A DNA stretch of 64,000 nucleotides from positions 43,065 through 107,064 of the IMG/VR virus record IMGVR_UViG_3300017963_000209. The stretch is one strand, 5' to 3'. This document shows, in pieces, positions 10,501 to 18,723 of this stretch. A program made the position numbers and the translations under genes. How positions within the stretch are numbered: position 1 is the first letter of the stretch; each line of letters starts with the position of its first letter. This stretch comes from a virus. The notes under the pieces are model-generated. The model was given only the letters and a program-made list of their open reading frames with translations, made no database searches and had not been told where the DNA came from.

Positions 10501-11123
10501 GAGTGCGGATCACCGTCGACGAAGCACAGCGAGTGATCGACACGATCTTCGCTATGTATCCGGGTCTGATCCCGTTCTTCGACGAGTGCAAGAACCGCTC
10601 CCAGGGGATCGTCGTCCGCAGCGACGGCAGTATCGGCCGCGACCCGTCCCAGCGGTGGCTGTGCCACTGCTTCGGCCGGTTCCGCCGGTTCCCCTACGTC
10701 GACGACTTCGCCCTCCAGGGTGAGTTCGAGCGGCAGGCCATGAACTTCCCGATCCAGGGGATGATCGCGTCTGCCGTCTCCAGGGCCATTGCCTACCTGA
10801 AGGACTACAAGCGTCAGGTGGGGGACCCGGATCTGTTCCGGATTCTTCTCCAGATTCACGACGCTATCCTTCTGGAGGTGCCCTACGAGAACGTGGAGTT
10901 TGTGGCCCAGGAAGTGCTTCCGTGGGCCATGTGTAAGATGGTTCCAATCTATCCGTCCACGTTGGGCGGGAAGCCCACAGGGGCCGGACCGTACCATCTC
11001 GGCATCGAGGCGGACGTGATGGAGCACTGGGGTGAGAAGCTCTCGGTAGAGGTTGCGAAAGAGCGTGGGATGCCGACCGGAACTTGGGCCGGAGATGGTG
11101 TCGTCGTGAACTTCGCCGCCTGA
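7524..11123 (+). CDS. Uracil-DNA-glycosylase / 3'-5' exonuclease / family A DNA polymerase fusion
   Basis: A 1,199-residue replicative polymerase. Residues about 155-305 resemble family 4 uracil-DNA glycosylases (GKMPGREEED, NLLKYRPP, IHPAQ), an arrangement known from SPO1-type phage polymerases. A DEDD exonuclease domain begins at MDAEWHG (D362, E364). The polymerase has motif A EADYVGAEL (D900), motif B RIVAKSVIFGIAYG (R966, K970, Y978) and motif C QIHDAILLEV (H1112, D1113). Between exonuclease and palm sits a CxxCxGTG...CxxCxGTG zinc finger (C699, C702, C718, C721) like that of DnaJ. Start ATG 7524 is in ATGA overlap with the primase. Whether the UDG part excises uracil or only binds DNA is unknown. 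Confidence 0.93.
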   Translation: MKTTRRIGKLRKRDGKGVSRREAREVIAKGEWLREVRHRGMYPLDAPGMPLPGPNFVRHAQSLGDEETKEEKIKVDDPTKKSGKRTETRYAIGGVLERLYLKALRKPGFSIPIELRGGRTKDVTFVPGHIWGQHIQQYKDSMLSPDIDATGTDGPHKADVMVVGKMPGREEEDQLRNFIGPSGEVLIRLLSLLRVKGSPRWYTTNLLKYRPPDGTTNVRAAWLKDCMPLLHQELRIVRPKYILCLGADASKALLGSRFGVGYMDGRVMELKYNVGIKPGDEETHTALVMTVIHPAQVAREQSLERQLERGLSRFNLLQQGIRFDKEEKGVLHDVITDLDELEQYLAEIEGDPKKKDSVIAMDAEWHGEHAVNKNAYLRTIQLSWRPKHCICVKLRSQGGKLAFFDSDGEPALDQAIDRLREFIKGKRGKFRKKRVVGHFFNADLEHLVEAGLDIEDEFQVPLYDLDLRKCDSRRKKLYKKLGFKRTVPAWVRTRYEGGADTGLMAHAVEESARYALEALLMRYTTVPRYDVWLHDWREAYCKEHGLKAGALEGYGECPDYILCPTPEERAKHGTLNYACYDADGTLRLYYELNKLLDYDHDGNCCREAFWESQIAAPAVLEIHRNGIPVDRPRIDALTKSFMAARASQERRVKRWAQWPEFNIRSVQHVKEFLFGEDLNGKVTPDGSTIRIRPAKGETCGFCDGTGKKDGKSKSKYGCKACRGTGKSPGGRSLYLEPLITTSKPPKLWSDVVSWGKEDQFSPSTNKMVLSVLAQENEEFDKQVNWIRDYRFLDQVLKTVLRPPATDDEGNWLYESDSEGGGTENLIYEAGLASQVCDDGRVRTHMYQTKETGRWSSARPNLQNFAKQRDPDYERLLGDEYKHKLRSILMASPGHVLLEADYVGAELYGMAIMSGDRLMIEHATRNQLPEEDPLFYDIHSNVAVMAFNLKCEPTKTGLASIKKKHLRIVAKSVIFGIAYGRGAKAIALAAKEQGVRITVDEAQRVIDTIFAMYPGLIPFFDECKNRSQGIVVRSDGSIGRDPSQRWLCHCFGRFRRFPYVDDFALQGEFERQAMNFPIQGMIASAVSRAIAYLKDYKRQVGDPDLFRILLQIHDAILLEVPYENVEFVAQEVLPWAMCKMVPIYPSTLGGKPTGAGPYHLGIEADVMEHWGEKLSVEVAKERGMPTGTWAGDGVVVNFAA

Positions 11124-11139
11124 TAAAATGGAGGTACGG

Positions 11140-11823
11140 ATGTTCATCGTTTTGGAAGGAATCGACGGCACCGGCAAGGGCACGCAGACCTCGAAAGCCG
11201 TGGAACGCTTGAAGTCGGAACTCGGCGCGGATGTGGGCGTTTTCGCCTTCCCCCGCTACGAGGAGACGGACGGCGGGGCCCTGGTCGGAAAGTATCTGGA
11301 CGGCAGCTTTGGAGAGGTTGGGGACGTCCATCCCAAGCTGGCTGCGCTGACCTATGCTCTTGACCGGTTTGAGACCCGTGAAGACCTGGAAGCAGAGATC
11401 GCTGTACGTGAGGCGGTGCTCTGCGACCGCTATGTCCCCAGCAACGCTGCCCACCAGGGCGCGAAGCTCCGGTCGGATGAGAGAGACGAGTTCTTTCAGT
11501 GGCTTTTCCGGCTGGAGCACGAGATCTATGGCCTGCCCCACCCGGACATGGTCATCCAGCTCGACTTGCCGCCTCACATGGCAGTCGATCTTGTCCGCAA
11601 GAAGCAACCGCGGGCGTACACCGACAAAGCAGCCGACATCCACGAGGCGAATCTGGCCTACCAGCATGCGGTCAGGGGCACCTACGCGGATGTCTCCCGG
11701 CGCAACTTCGCCGGCGTGTGGAAGGTCGTTCCCGTTGAGCGGAATGGCCACGTTCGACCCATCGAGGACGTCCACGAGGACGTCTGGTCCCTTGTACGGG
11801 AGGCCGTTAGGCCCCTCACCTAG
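11140..11823 (+). CDS. tmk: Thymidylate kinase
   Basis: A 227-residue dTMP kinase converting dTMP to dTDP. The P-loop is GIDGTGKGT (7-15), the substrate motif DRY is at 96-98, and a LID-like basic segment with RKKQPRAYTDK follows around residue 155. Length matches the family (about 210-230). I chose ATG 11140, five bases after GGAGGT, over ATG 11128, which has no ribosome site. It follows the polymerase by 16 bases and complements ThyX further downstream, so the element can supply its own dTTP precursors. Confidence 0.92.
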   Translation: MFIVLEGIDGTGKGTQTSKAVERLKSELGADVGVFAFPRYEETDGGALVGKYLDGSFGEVGDVHPKLAALTYALDRFETREDLEAEIAVREAVLCDRYVPSNAAHQGAKLRSDERDEFFQWLFRLEHEIYGLPHPDMVIQLDLPPHMAVDLVRKKQPRAYTDKAADIHEANLAYQHAVRGTYADVSRRNFAGVWKVVPVERNGHVRPIEDVHEDVWSLVREAVRPLT

Positions 11824-11840
11824 AAGAAGGAGAGAGTATC

Positions 11841-13784
11841 TTGGCAAAAGCCACGCGCAGCAGCGCCCGAAAGGGCCGTGTCAACAGGGGCCTGAAGCCC
11901 CGCAAGCGAGACGACTACGACAACGAGAAGTTCGGGCGCCGGGACAGCTCGTTGCCGCCTGACGACTACACGATCAACGAGAAGATCGGTCGCGTCCAGG
12001 TGATCCGTCCCCGCGGCAAGGAAGGCATCCTCGTCTTCCGGCCGTGGCCGTCACTCGACTACGAGCGCCCCAACGAGAACCTCGATCCCGGCCGCAAGGG
12101 GACGGAAGATCGGGAGCAGGGCTACTGGATTCGGCGGATGCCGGTGGCGGCGTACATCGGCATGCCCGATTGCGAGAAGGCCACCTTCATCCTCTACCGT
12201 CCCGGTGACAAGGCGGGGCGGGCCAACAGCCCGTACTGGAAGCTCTACCGGACGGCCACTGCGGCCCACGACGCCGGTGAGTTCGCCAACGGCAAGGCCT
12301 GGAACAGCAAGTGGAATAAGCTGTTGAAGGGCAAGAAGGGGCATGGCCCCGCCCTCAGCAAGCCCACGGCGCGCTGGTATGTCCAGGGCGAAGTCTTCCG
12401 CAACGGCGAGCGCGACTACCTCGAAGACCGCGAGCTGCCCTTGGGAGCCGATCCCGACGACGATCTGGTGATCGTCGAGATGGGCGACTCCGCCGGTGAG
12501 GCCTTGATGTCCCTGCTGGCCGTCCGCAAGGATAGCTTCGAGGGCGACGAGACGGCCAACCCGGCCCTACCGTTCTTCTACGGCGACCCGTGCGGTCACT
12601 ACGACGAGGAGACTTGCATCCTCAGCGGCGGGCTGTTCTTCACCATCTGGTGTCCGAAGAACTTCCGCCAGTTCAGGCCCAAGACCAAGCATCACTCCTG
12701 GGACGGGAAGTACGGTGACTTCCCGACGTACGAGTGCCTGGTTTCCCGGAAGTACCGCCACGAGGGCCAGGTCTACACGCCCGACCGCAACGAGGCCGGC
12801 ACGGAGCAGATCTTCTCCAAGTGGCAGTTCTGGTATCCCGACATCGACGACGAGGAGGCCAGCGAGGGCCTGCTCCACATCCCGAGCGTCGAGGAGCAGT
12901 GTACGCTCATCGCCAGGGCGTTCAAGGCGGCTCCCAAGCTGCTGATGTTTGCCTGGGCGGACAACTGGGACGAGTATGGCACGGAAGAGGTCCGTGCCAT
13001 CCTGGCCGACCGCGCCCAGGGCGTCGTTCCCGGCGGCGAGGACGAGTACCAGGACGGTGAGCCTGCCGAGGACGAAGACGAGGACGAGGATGAGTTCGCC
13101 GGCGAGTCCAGCGGCAAGAAGAAGGGTGCCCGGCGCGGCAAGGACGTGACGGCCCCGGACGAGGAGGACGAGTTTGCCGAGGGCGACGACGAGGAGGAGG
13201 GTGACGAGGACGCCGAAGAGCCCGAGGACGAAGAGGGCGACGAGGAGTTCGAGGAACCCGAAGGCGAGGACGAAGAGTTCGACGAGCCCGAGGATGAAGA
13301 CGAGGGCGGCGAGGACGACGAGTTCGAGGACTCCGACGAGGAAGAGCCCGAGGAAGAGGGCGGGGACGAGGAGCCGGAAGGGGAAGACGACTACGGCTTC
13401 GACGAACCCGAGGAGGACGAGGACGAGGGTGAAGGCGGCGACGAGTTCGAGGAGGACTCCGAGGATTCGGCCGAGTTCGACCCCGATGAGGAGGCTTCCG
13501 ACAAGGAGGCCGAGATGAGCAAGTCCATGGCCAAAGCCGATGCGGCCGGGAAGAAGGCGGCTAGCCGCTCGTCCCAGCGCACCAGCAAGGCCACGTCCCC
13601 GCCGAAGAAGAAGACTTCCACCAAGAAGTCGACGAAGAAGGCCCCGGCCAAGAAGACGACGAAGAAGGCCCCGGCCAAGAAGACGACCGCATCGTCGGCG
13701 CCCAAGAAGAAGACTTCCACCAAGAAGTCGACCAAGGGCACCGCGACGAAGAAGAAGACTTCTACCAAGAAGTCGTCCAAGTAG
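11841..13784 (+). CDS. Putative DNA-binding protein with acidic then histone-H1-like lysine tail
   Basis: A 647-residue protein starting at TTG 11841, with AAGGAGAGAG upstream. Residues 1-395 form a folded, aromatic-rich domain with four or more cysteines. Residues about 396-560 are almost only Asp, Glu and Gly. Residues about 570-647 are repeats of KKxTxKK and KAPAKK, as in histone H1 and bacterial H1-like proteins. The position between tmk and a RecA-like gene suggests the phage ssDNA-binding protein, many of which have acidic C-termini, but no OB-fold could be confirmed by eye. The charge-reversed double tail is unusual. Internal DNA repeats in the tail make the region prone to length change. 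Confidence 0.85.
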   Translation: MAKATRSSARKGRVNRGLKPRKRDDYDNEKFGRRDSSLPPDDYTINEKIGRVQVIRPRGKEGILVFRPWPSLDYERPNENLDPGRKGTEDREQGYWIRRMPVAAYIGMPDCEKATFILYRPGDKAGRANSPYWKLYRTATAAHDAGEFANGKAWNSKWNKLLKGKKGHGPALSKPTARWYVQGEVFRNGERDYLEDRELPLGADPDDDLVIVEMGDSAGEALMSLLAVRKDSFEGDETANPALPFFYGDPCGHYDEETCILSGGLFFTIWCPKNFRQFRPKTKHHSWDGKYGDFPTYECLVSRKYRHEGQVYTPDRNEAGTEQIFSKWQFWYPDIDDEEASEGLLHIPSVEEQCTLIARAFKAAPKLLMFAWADNWDEYGTEEVRAILADRAQGVVPGGEDEYQDGEPAEDEDEDEDEFAGESSGKKKGARRGKDVTAPDEEDEFAEGDDEEEGDEDAEEPEDEEGDEEFEEPEGEDEEFDEPEDEDEGGEDDEFEDSDEEEPEEEGGDEEPEGEDDYGFDEPEEDEDEGEGGDEFEEDSEDSAEFDPDEEASDKEAEMSKSMAKADAAGKKAASRSSQRTSKATSPPKKKTSTKKSTKKAPAKKTTKKAPAKKTTASSAPKKKTSTKKSTKGTATKKKTSTKKSSK

Positions 13785-13799
13785 GAGGGTAGGAGACCT

Positions 13800-13828
13800 G
13801 GGGGTCGGCCGCGTATCGGCCGGCCCCC
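13800..13828 (+). terminator. Strong GC hairpin before recombinase gene
   Basis: Twelve-base arms GGGGGTCGGCCG and CGGCCGGCCCCC with one U-G wobble enclose loop CGTAT, 15 bases after the upstream stop. A C/T-rich run (tccctccct) rather than a T-run follows. It may be a weak intrinsic terminator or an mRNA stabiliser. The ribosome site GGAG for the next gene lies right behind it. Confidence 0.5.
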
Positions 13829-13846
13829 TCCCTCCCTGGAGAGCTT

Positions 13847-15394
13847 ATGGCTAAGAAACGAAGCAATCGGACTTTCAAGCGGAAGTCAGATGTCACCTCG
13901 ATCGGTGACGACTCGGTAACCGAGTTCGATACCAGTGCGCCGGCTGGCAAGGCTGCTACGCCCCGCAAGAAGACCGCCAAGAAGAAGCCGCAGGGTCGCA
14001 GGAAGACGCCCCAGGACGAGGTAATCATGGATGAGGCACACGATCAGCCGGAGGTTGTCCGCCGCAAGAAGGCCAAGCGTAGGGTGCACGACTACGACGC
14101 CCTGGAGCCCGGCCAGAAGAAGAGGCGGCTGACCAAGAAGGCCAAGAAGACCCTGGAGGAGTGGAAAGGCGCTCAGCGGGGCAAAAAGCGGGACGCCTAC
14201 TTCCGCAGCCTCGCCGAGGAGGGAAAGAAGGAGTTCGGCCACAGCGCCGTACTGGCCGGTAACGAGTCGAATCGGCTGGTGATTGGTATCCCCTTTCCCT
14301 CTCTAGCCCTGGAATGGCTGACGCTCCAAGATGTCTGGCCTCTCTCGCTGGTAGCTGTGCTCTGCGGGCGATGGGGCACTTGTAAGTCCGCCTTCCTGTA
14401 CGAGATCTTTCGTTGGTTTGCCAAGTTCAACGGCGGCGCCATCTTGCAAGAGGTGGAGACGCGGTTCTCTCCTGATTTGTGCTCGTCCATCATGGGTTAC
14501 ACCATGGATGAGTGCCCGATCATCTTGAATCGTTGCACGTCTTTGGACGACTGGCAGGAGAAGCTGAGTTTCTTCCTGGATCTCCAGAAGAGGCGGATGA
14601 TCGGTACCCAGGAGGAACCTGGCCCGGGTCGCACCATTCCAGTTTGTTTCGGCGTCGACTCCATCATGGCGAAGGCTGCCTTGGAGAAGATGGAGAAGAT
14701 CGCCAAGGCCGGCTCGGCTGGTCGCGACTTCCCCATCGAGGCCTTGCTCAACACGGAATACTTCCGTGCCACGGCTGGCAAGATCGACAACTGGCCGTTC
14801 TCCCTGGTCCTGGTCAACCATCTCAAGGAAGGCATCGACCGGGAGACCCAGCAAACAAAGAAGCGGAAGCCGGGCGGGGACTTCGTCAACTTCCAGGAGT
14901 CCTTCGAGCTTGAAATGGGCGTCTGGAAGAGTAAGATCAGCACGGCAGATTTTGACGGCCGCGGCATCCGTATTACCTGCGTGAAGAACTCCTTCGGCGA
15001 AACAGGCCGGGACATCTTCACGCGGATGCTGTGGTGGGACGAGGAGACCGGAGACCCGGACGAGCCCTACCGGCAGAAGACTGTCTGGGACTGGGACTGG
15101 TCAACGATCACCACGCTGATCAACCTGCCTGGCAAGTTCAAGGATCGTCTCAAGGAAGCCGGCTTCCAACTGAAGGTCAGATCGCCTAAGGCTGACGTGG
15201 AGTGTATGGCACAGTGCCGCAACGTCGGGATGGGTAAGGATGACTGGGAGGAGTTCCATACCGTTGGCGCCATGATCCGCGAGGATCACGAGCTGGTGGA
15301 GACGCTGCGAACGGCGCTGGGCATTAAGCGTCGAGCCATGATGAAGGGAGACTTCCTCGAACAGCTCGACGGGTTGCGAGACGAGCTAGTATGA
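13847..15394 (+). CDS. RecA/UvsX-like recombinase
   Basis: A 515-residue RecA-fold ATPase. The first 130 residues are a lysine-rich, probably disordered DNA-binding extension. The P-loop is GRWGTCKS (174-181), the Walker B strand CFGVDSIM with D271, and VLVNHL near 325 corresponds to the L2/motif 4 region. The remainder lacks the standard RecA MAW motif in a form I recognise. Cys179 replaces the usual P-loop Gly, as in the DnaB-like protein of this window. It would pair homologous DNA during recombination-dependent replication. A second DnaB/RadA-type ATPase is the alternative. The stop overlaps the next start (ATGA). Confidence 0.75.
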   Translation: MAKKRSNRTFKRKSDVTSIGDDSVTEFDTSAPAGKAATPRKKTAKKKPQGRRKTPQDEVIMDEAHDQPEVVRRKKAKRRVHDYDALEPGQKKRRLTKKAKKTLEEWKGAQRGKKRDAYFRSLAEEGKKEFGHSAVLAGNESNRLVIGIPFPSLALEWLTLQDVWPLSLVAVLCGRWGTCKSAFLYEIFRWFAKFNGGAILQEVETRFSPDLCSSIMGYTMDECPIILNRCTSLDDWQEKLSFFLDLQKRRMIGTQEEPGPGRTIPVCFGVDSIMAKAALEKMEKIAKAGSAGRDFPIEALLNTEYFRATAGKIDNWPFSLVLVNHLKEGIDRETQQTKKRKPGGDFVNFQESFELEMGVWKSKISTADFDGRGIRITCVKNSFGETGRDIFTRMLWWDEETGDPDEPYRQKTVWDWDWSTITTLINLPGKFKDRLKEAGFQLKVRSPKADVECMAQCRNVGMGKDDWEEFHTVGAMIREDHELVETLRTALGIKRRAMMKGDFLEQLDGLRDELV

Positions 15395-15969
15395 ACAAGC
15401 GAAACCCCTTCAGTATCCTAAACGAGGGCAGCATCGACGCTGTCCGCGAACGCGAGGCTCAAGAGTGGGAAAGCCGCCTGGTTCTGTTCACGATGACACG
15501 GGCGGGGCTGGGGGATCGGAAGCGGGATTTCGTCCGCGAACATCGCGATCGTACCAGCCAGCCCTTCGTGTCGTTCCGGGCCTTCAACGAGGAGTTCTCG
15601 ACGTTTCCTGTGTGGCTGGGGGGTGACAAGCTACAAGGCATCCCCCCGCTGCACCAGTACAACAAGGCCGTCTTCCCCGTGTGGCTGAAGACATTCCTCC
15701 GCCTGCCGTTCATTCCGGCATACGAGGAGCTGCATGCCTCCCTGGGCAAGCTGGCCAATGTCAAACCGGTGGCCCTGGTGTTCCCCCGCAAGGGATTTCG
15801 CCAGGGCCTCGTCGTCCACAACGGCGATTTTCACACTTTCGTGCCTCCACAATCGAGCTGCCACGTGTATCATGGTGGGGGCCGAAAGCCAGTAGACCTC
15901 ATTGTTCAGCCGTATGCCGGCTTCGTCGACCACATCTATCGACGCGGCCACGGCTGGAAACTGGACTAG
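15391..15969 (+). CDS. Hypothetical protein
   Basis: A 192-residue protein with no motif I recognise. ATG 15391 overlaps the stop of the RecA-like gene, so it is translated in the same operon. It is rich in Phe, Pro, His and Arg and appears globular, without signal peptide or membrane segment. Downstream lies a 51-base gap holding one copy of the dispersed palindrome. Confidence 0.7.
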   Translation: MNKRNPFSILNEGSIDAVREREAQEWESRLVLFTMTRAGLGDRKRDFVREHRDRTSQPFVSFRAFNEEFSTFPVWLGGDKLQGIPPLHQYNKAVFPVWLKTFLRLPFIPAYEELHASLGKLANVKPVALVFPRKGFRQGLVVHNGDFHTFVPPQSSCHVYHGGGRKPVDLIVQPYAGFVDHIYRRGHGWKLD

Positions 15970-15971
15970 AC

Positions 15972-15989
15972 CTCAAAACCGCTTTTGAG
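15972..15989. repeat. Dispersed palindrome, copy A
   Basis: CTCAAAACCGCTTTTGAG: seven-base arms around CCGC. It sits in the 51-base gap between two genes, two bases after a stop and 31 bases before the next start. Flanks extend the symmetry (GAC on the left, ATC on the right). No T-run follows, so it does not look like a terminator. Exact or near copies occur at 25997, 47451 and 56472. Confidence 0.85.
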
Positions 15990-16020
15990 ATCTGTCCCCA
16001 GACAGAAGGAGTAGTTTTCG

Positions 16021-16947
16021 ATGGCGAATGAACCCGTTCCTCAAGTAGCAAAGCGCGAGGGACTGCTCAAGGCGATGACCCCCGAGCTTCAGAAGGTCGC
16101 CAAGAGTGTTGAGAAGAAGCTGGCCACGGGCCGGCAGGGTTTGGTGCTGATTGCTTACGACATCGGTGCCATGGTCAAACGAGTGATCGACGACGAGCCC
16201 ACCTACGGGGCCAAGGCCGTCGAGCAGTTGGCCGACTACCTCCAGAACAACGGCGGCACGACGGCACTGTACGCCCTCCGCGGTTTTGCCACCGAGTTCA
16301 CCCGGGAATCGGTCAAGGCCGAGGTCGTCAAGCTGCGGGAAGACGGCCAGGCCCTGGAGACCGGCCACTTCCTGGCGATCTGCAAGGTGAAGTCGAAGAA
16401 AGAGCAGCGGAAGCTCTTCAACCGTGTCCGCAACGAGTGCCTCTCGTCCAAGCAGTTGGAAGCCGAGATCAAGGCGTGTGTCGAGACCCGCAACACCCGC
16501 AGCAGCGGGCGCAAGCCGCAGCAGCCGAAGACCCCGGCTGCCGGTCTCCAGAAGCTCTACGGACAGGCCCAGCAGTTGGGCAACTACTTGTCGATCGTCA
16601 ACGACAGCGTCTTCGAGCCGTTGCTGGAGGTCGCTCCCGACCAGGTCAACGTCAAGCTGGTCGGCAAGTTCCAGGAGGCTCGTGAACAGCTCACCCGGGT
16701 AGTCAAAGACGGCCAGGGTACGTTGCTGCTGATGGGGCCGGTGGCCGAGCGTCTCAACAAGATCCTCGGGGGCGGCGACGGCGAGGCCGAAGCTGAGCCG
16801 GCAGGGCAGACTCCGCCCCGTAAGACGGCCAAGAAGAAGACCACGGCCAAAAAGGGTACCGGTCGTAAAACGGCCGCGACCAAAAAAGGCACCAAGAAGG
16901 TTGCGAGTAAGCCGGCCAAGAAGAAGAAGCGGCCGTCCCGGGTCTAA
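16021..16947 (+). CDS. Hypothetical protein with histone-H1-like lysine tail
   Basis: A 308-residue protein. Residues 1-150 are helical; the pattern of YDIGAMVKRV followed by a later repeat of charged helices faintly recalls the DUF1016/YhcG N-terminal domain, but I am not confident. Residues 150-255 are also helical. From about 265 the sequence is Lys/Ala/Thr repeats (TAKKKTTAKKG), as in the other lysine-tailed protein of this window, so it probably binds DNA. ATG 16021 has AAGGAG nine bases upstream. The dispersed palindrome copy A lies immediately upstream and could be its operator. Confidence 0.8.
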   Translation: MANEPVPQVAKREGLLKAMTPELQKVAKSVEKKLATGRQGLVLIAYDIGAMVKRVIDDEPTYGAKAVEQLADYLQNNGGTTALYALRGFATEFTRESVKAEVVKLREDGQALETGHFLAICKVKSKKEQRKLFNRVRNECLSSKQLEAEIKACVETRNTRSSGRKPQQPKTPAAGLQKLYGQAQQLGNYLSIVNDSVFEPLLEVAPDQVNVKLVGKFQEAREQLTRVVKDGQGTLLLMGPVAERLNKILGGGDGEAEAEPAGQTPPRKTAKKKTTAKKGTGRKTAATKKGTKKVASKPAKKKKRPSRV

Positions 16948-16970
16948 GCTAGGTCCCCGTGTCATGGAGG

Positions 16971-17786
16971 ATGGCCGTGATCTCGGTCAACGTGCTTCTC
17001 TATGGCGACTTCCCGAAGTTCGCCAAGCGGGTGCTCAGCTCCATCCGGGGCTACAAGCCCGGCGTGGTGCAGGACATCCGAGTAGGGATCAACAAGGTGT
17101 GCTCGGAGACGCGCGACTGGCTCTTTGAGTCCTTCGCGCCCGGGCAGCCTGTGCCCTGCTATGTCTATGAGCCGTCGCACAACGTGGGGAAGTATCCTCT
17201 CATGCGGCGGATGTTCTACGAGGAGCGCACTCTGGCTCCGCTGACGATGTGGCTGGATGACGACTCCTGGCTGGACAAGTTCATCGCCCAGGACTGGTGG
17301 GAGGAAGTGCAGCGGTCCATGGTCACGGCGACGATGACCGGTGCGATCCACATCATCCGTCAACGAGGACGGCAGTTCGAGGGCGTCATGGCCCAGCCCT
17401 GGTACAACCAGGAGCCTGTCGGGCCGAAGCATACCTTCCGTTTCGCCACTGGAGCCTGGTGGGTGGCCAAGTCGGACTTCCTCACCGAGCACGACTATCC
17501 TTTCCCGGACATCTACCACAACGGGGGAGACTCCATGCTGGGAGAGCTGCTCCGCCAGCAGCATGGCATCCTCAAGCCGTTCAGCCGCTGCTTCTGCCAC
17601 TGCGAGTCTTGCAGTCGGAAGAAGCGGCCGGACCCGGCGGGCGTCGTCCACATCAACGAGGGTGGCCGGAAAGGAAGACGAGGGATAGGGGTAGTCGGCG
17701 AGCACTACGTGTGGCAGAATGGCCCACCAGAGCATCCCGATCTGTCCAGGCACAACTTTTCGTGCCAGATTCACAGGTTCGAGTGA
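16971..17786 (+). CDS. Glycosyltransferase-like protein (GT-A fold)
   Basis: About 271 residues. The N-terminus ISVNVLLYGDF and the acidic motif WLDDDSWLD near residue 90 match the Rossmann strand and DxD-type metal site of GT2-like glycosyltransferases. A cysteine-rich patch (CFCHCESCSRKK) around 205-215 may bind metal. Start is uncertain: GTG 16977 has GGAGG at ideal spacing, while ATG 16971 lies too close to it; GTG 16959 is also in frame. It stands alone among DNA-metabolism genes, so a role in glucosylating DNA bases is possible as well as glycan synthesis. Neither is proven. Confidence 0.65.
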   Translation: MAVISVNVLLYGDFPKFAKRVLSSIRGYKPGVVQDIRVGINKVCSETRDWLFESFAPGQPVPCYVYEPSHNVGKYPLMRRMFYEERTLAPLTMWLDDDSWLDKFIAQDWWEEVQRSMVTATMTGAIHIIRQRGRQFEGVMAQPWYNQEPVGPKHTFRFATGAWWVAKSDFLTEHDYPFPDIYHNGGDSMLGELLRQQHGILKPFSRCFCHCESCSRKKRPDPAGVVHINEGGRKGRRGIGVVGEHYVWQNGPPEHPDLSRHNFSCQIHRFE

Positions 17787-17795
17787 GGACCAGCC

Positions 17796-18233
17796 GTGCA
17801 GTACCGACCCCAGTTCATCGACGTCAACGACCACCTGGAACGGCAAGAGCAGCCCGTGTTCCTTCTGGAACGGCCGCTGCTGCATGGCGACAAGCCCAAG
17901 GGAGGCTTGTTCAATGCTTCGGAGGTCGCCCGCAAGGGTACCTTTTGGACGCCCACCACGTCCCTGCTTGAGGGCAACATCGAGTGGTCCCTGGTTGACA
18001 AGGATCAGTACGTGCGGGTTCCGATCTTCGCGTACCGGACCGCCAGCAAGGCGGCTTCTCATATTGTCGGCCTGGCGTTCCAGTGCGGGATGCTAGTCCA
18101 GCAGGCGTTTAAGCTACATCGGCAACTGGACAAGATCCTGATTTGCCATCTCATCATCGGCCATGAGATCCACGAGCTGGAGGACGACGCCTTCCGGTTC
18201 TATCTCGGCCTGACCCTCCAGACGAAGGAGTAA
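17796..18233 (+). CDS. Hypothetical protein
   Basis: A 145-residue protein starting at GTG 17796, seven bases after GAGTGAGG. No known motif is visible. The middle part (RVPIFAYRTASKAASHIVGLAFQ) looks like a buried helix-strand core; the rest is mixed. It lies between a glycosyltransferase-like gene and a small acidic protein with gaps of 9 and 2 bases, so it is in the same transcript. Confidence 0.65.
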   Translation: MQYRPQFIDVNDHLERQEQPVFLLERPLLHGDKPKGGLFNASEVARKGTFWTPTTSLLEGNIEWSLVDKDQYVRVPIFAYRTASKAASHIVGLAFQCGMLVQQAFKLHRQLDKILICHLIIGHEIHELEDDAFRFYLGLTLQTKE

Positions 18234-18235
18234 CC

Positions 18236-18721
18236 ATGAGCACCGGAACACCGCCCACGCCCCCGAAGAAGAAGCCTCGCGACGTCATCGACTTCTTCGA
18301 CGTCATCGAGGACGAGCATCATATCGGCAAGCGAGCAGCAGCCGGTTACCACCATTTGACCACAGCCCTCGGGCAATCGCAGGGCACAATGAAGAAGGTC
18401 CGGCGGAAGATTGGCATGCCGATCCTTCGCTACAGCGCCTCTGGCGGCAGCAAGGCCGTCGAGGTCGAGGCGGATCTGCGCAAGGTCCCGCCCGAGTACC
18501 TGTCGTATATTGTCTCTCCCCTGTGCAACCTCCACGCCGGGGAGATGCGAGAAGCTCTCGTTCGTATCCAGACTGCCGCTGCCACGGCCATCCAGCTCGT
18601 CGATCAGGCGATGCAGGCCCAGGCCGACGCCCAGCAGGGCCAGGAAGACTACGAGGAAGAGCAGGATTTCGAGGAAGACGACGAGGACGAGCTGGAGGAG
18701 GAAGAAGACGACGAGGAATAG
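18236..18721 (+). CDS. Small protein with acidic C-terminal tail
   Basis: A 161-residue protein. Residues 1-130 include a basic patch (MKKVRRKIG) and a helical segment. The last 30 residues are almost all Glu and Asp. Acidic C-terminal tails on small phage proteins are typical of ssDNA-binding proteins and of proteins that recruit partners, so this is an alternative SSB candidate. No OB-fold could be recognised. The start follows the previous stop by two bases. Confidence 0.65.
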   Translation: MSTGTPPTPPKKKPRDVIDFFDVIEDEHHIGKRAAAGYHHLTTALGQSQGTMKKVRRKIGMPILRYSASGGSKAVEVEADLRKVPPEYLSYIVSPLCNLHAGEMREALVRIQTAAATAIQLVDQAMQAQADAQQGQEDYEEEQDFEEDDEDELEEEEDDEE

Positions 18722-18723
18722 CC

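Noticed and set aside
15972-15989. Palindrome as Rho-independent terminator
   Set aside because: AT-rich stem without following T-run; also found inside genes and next to a start codon.
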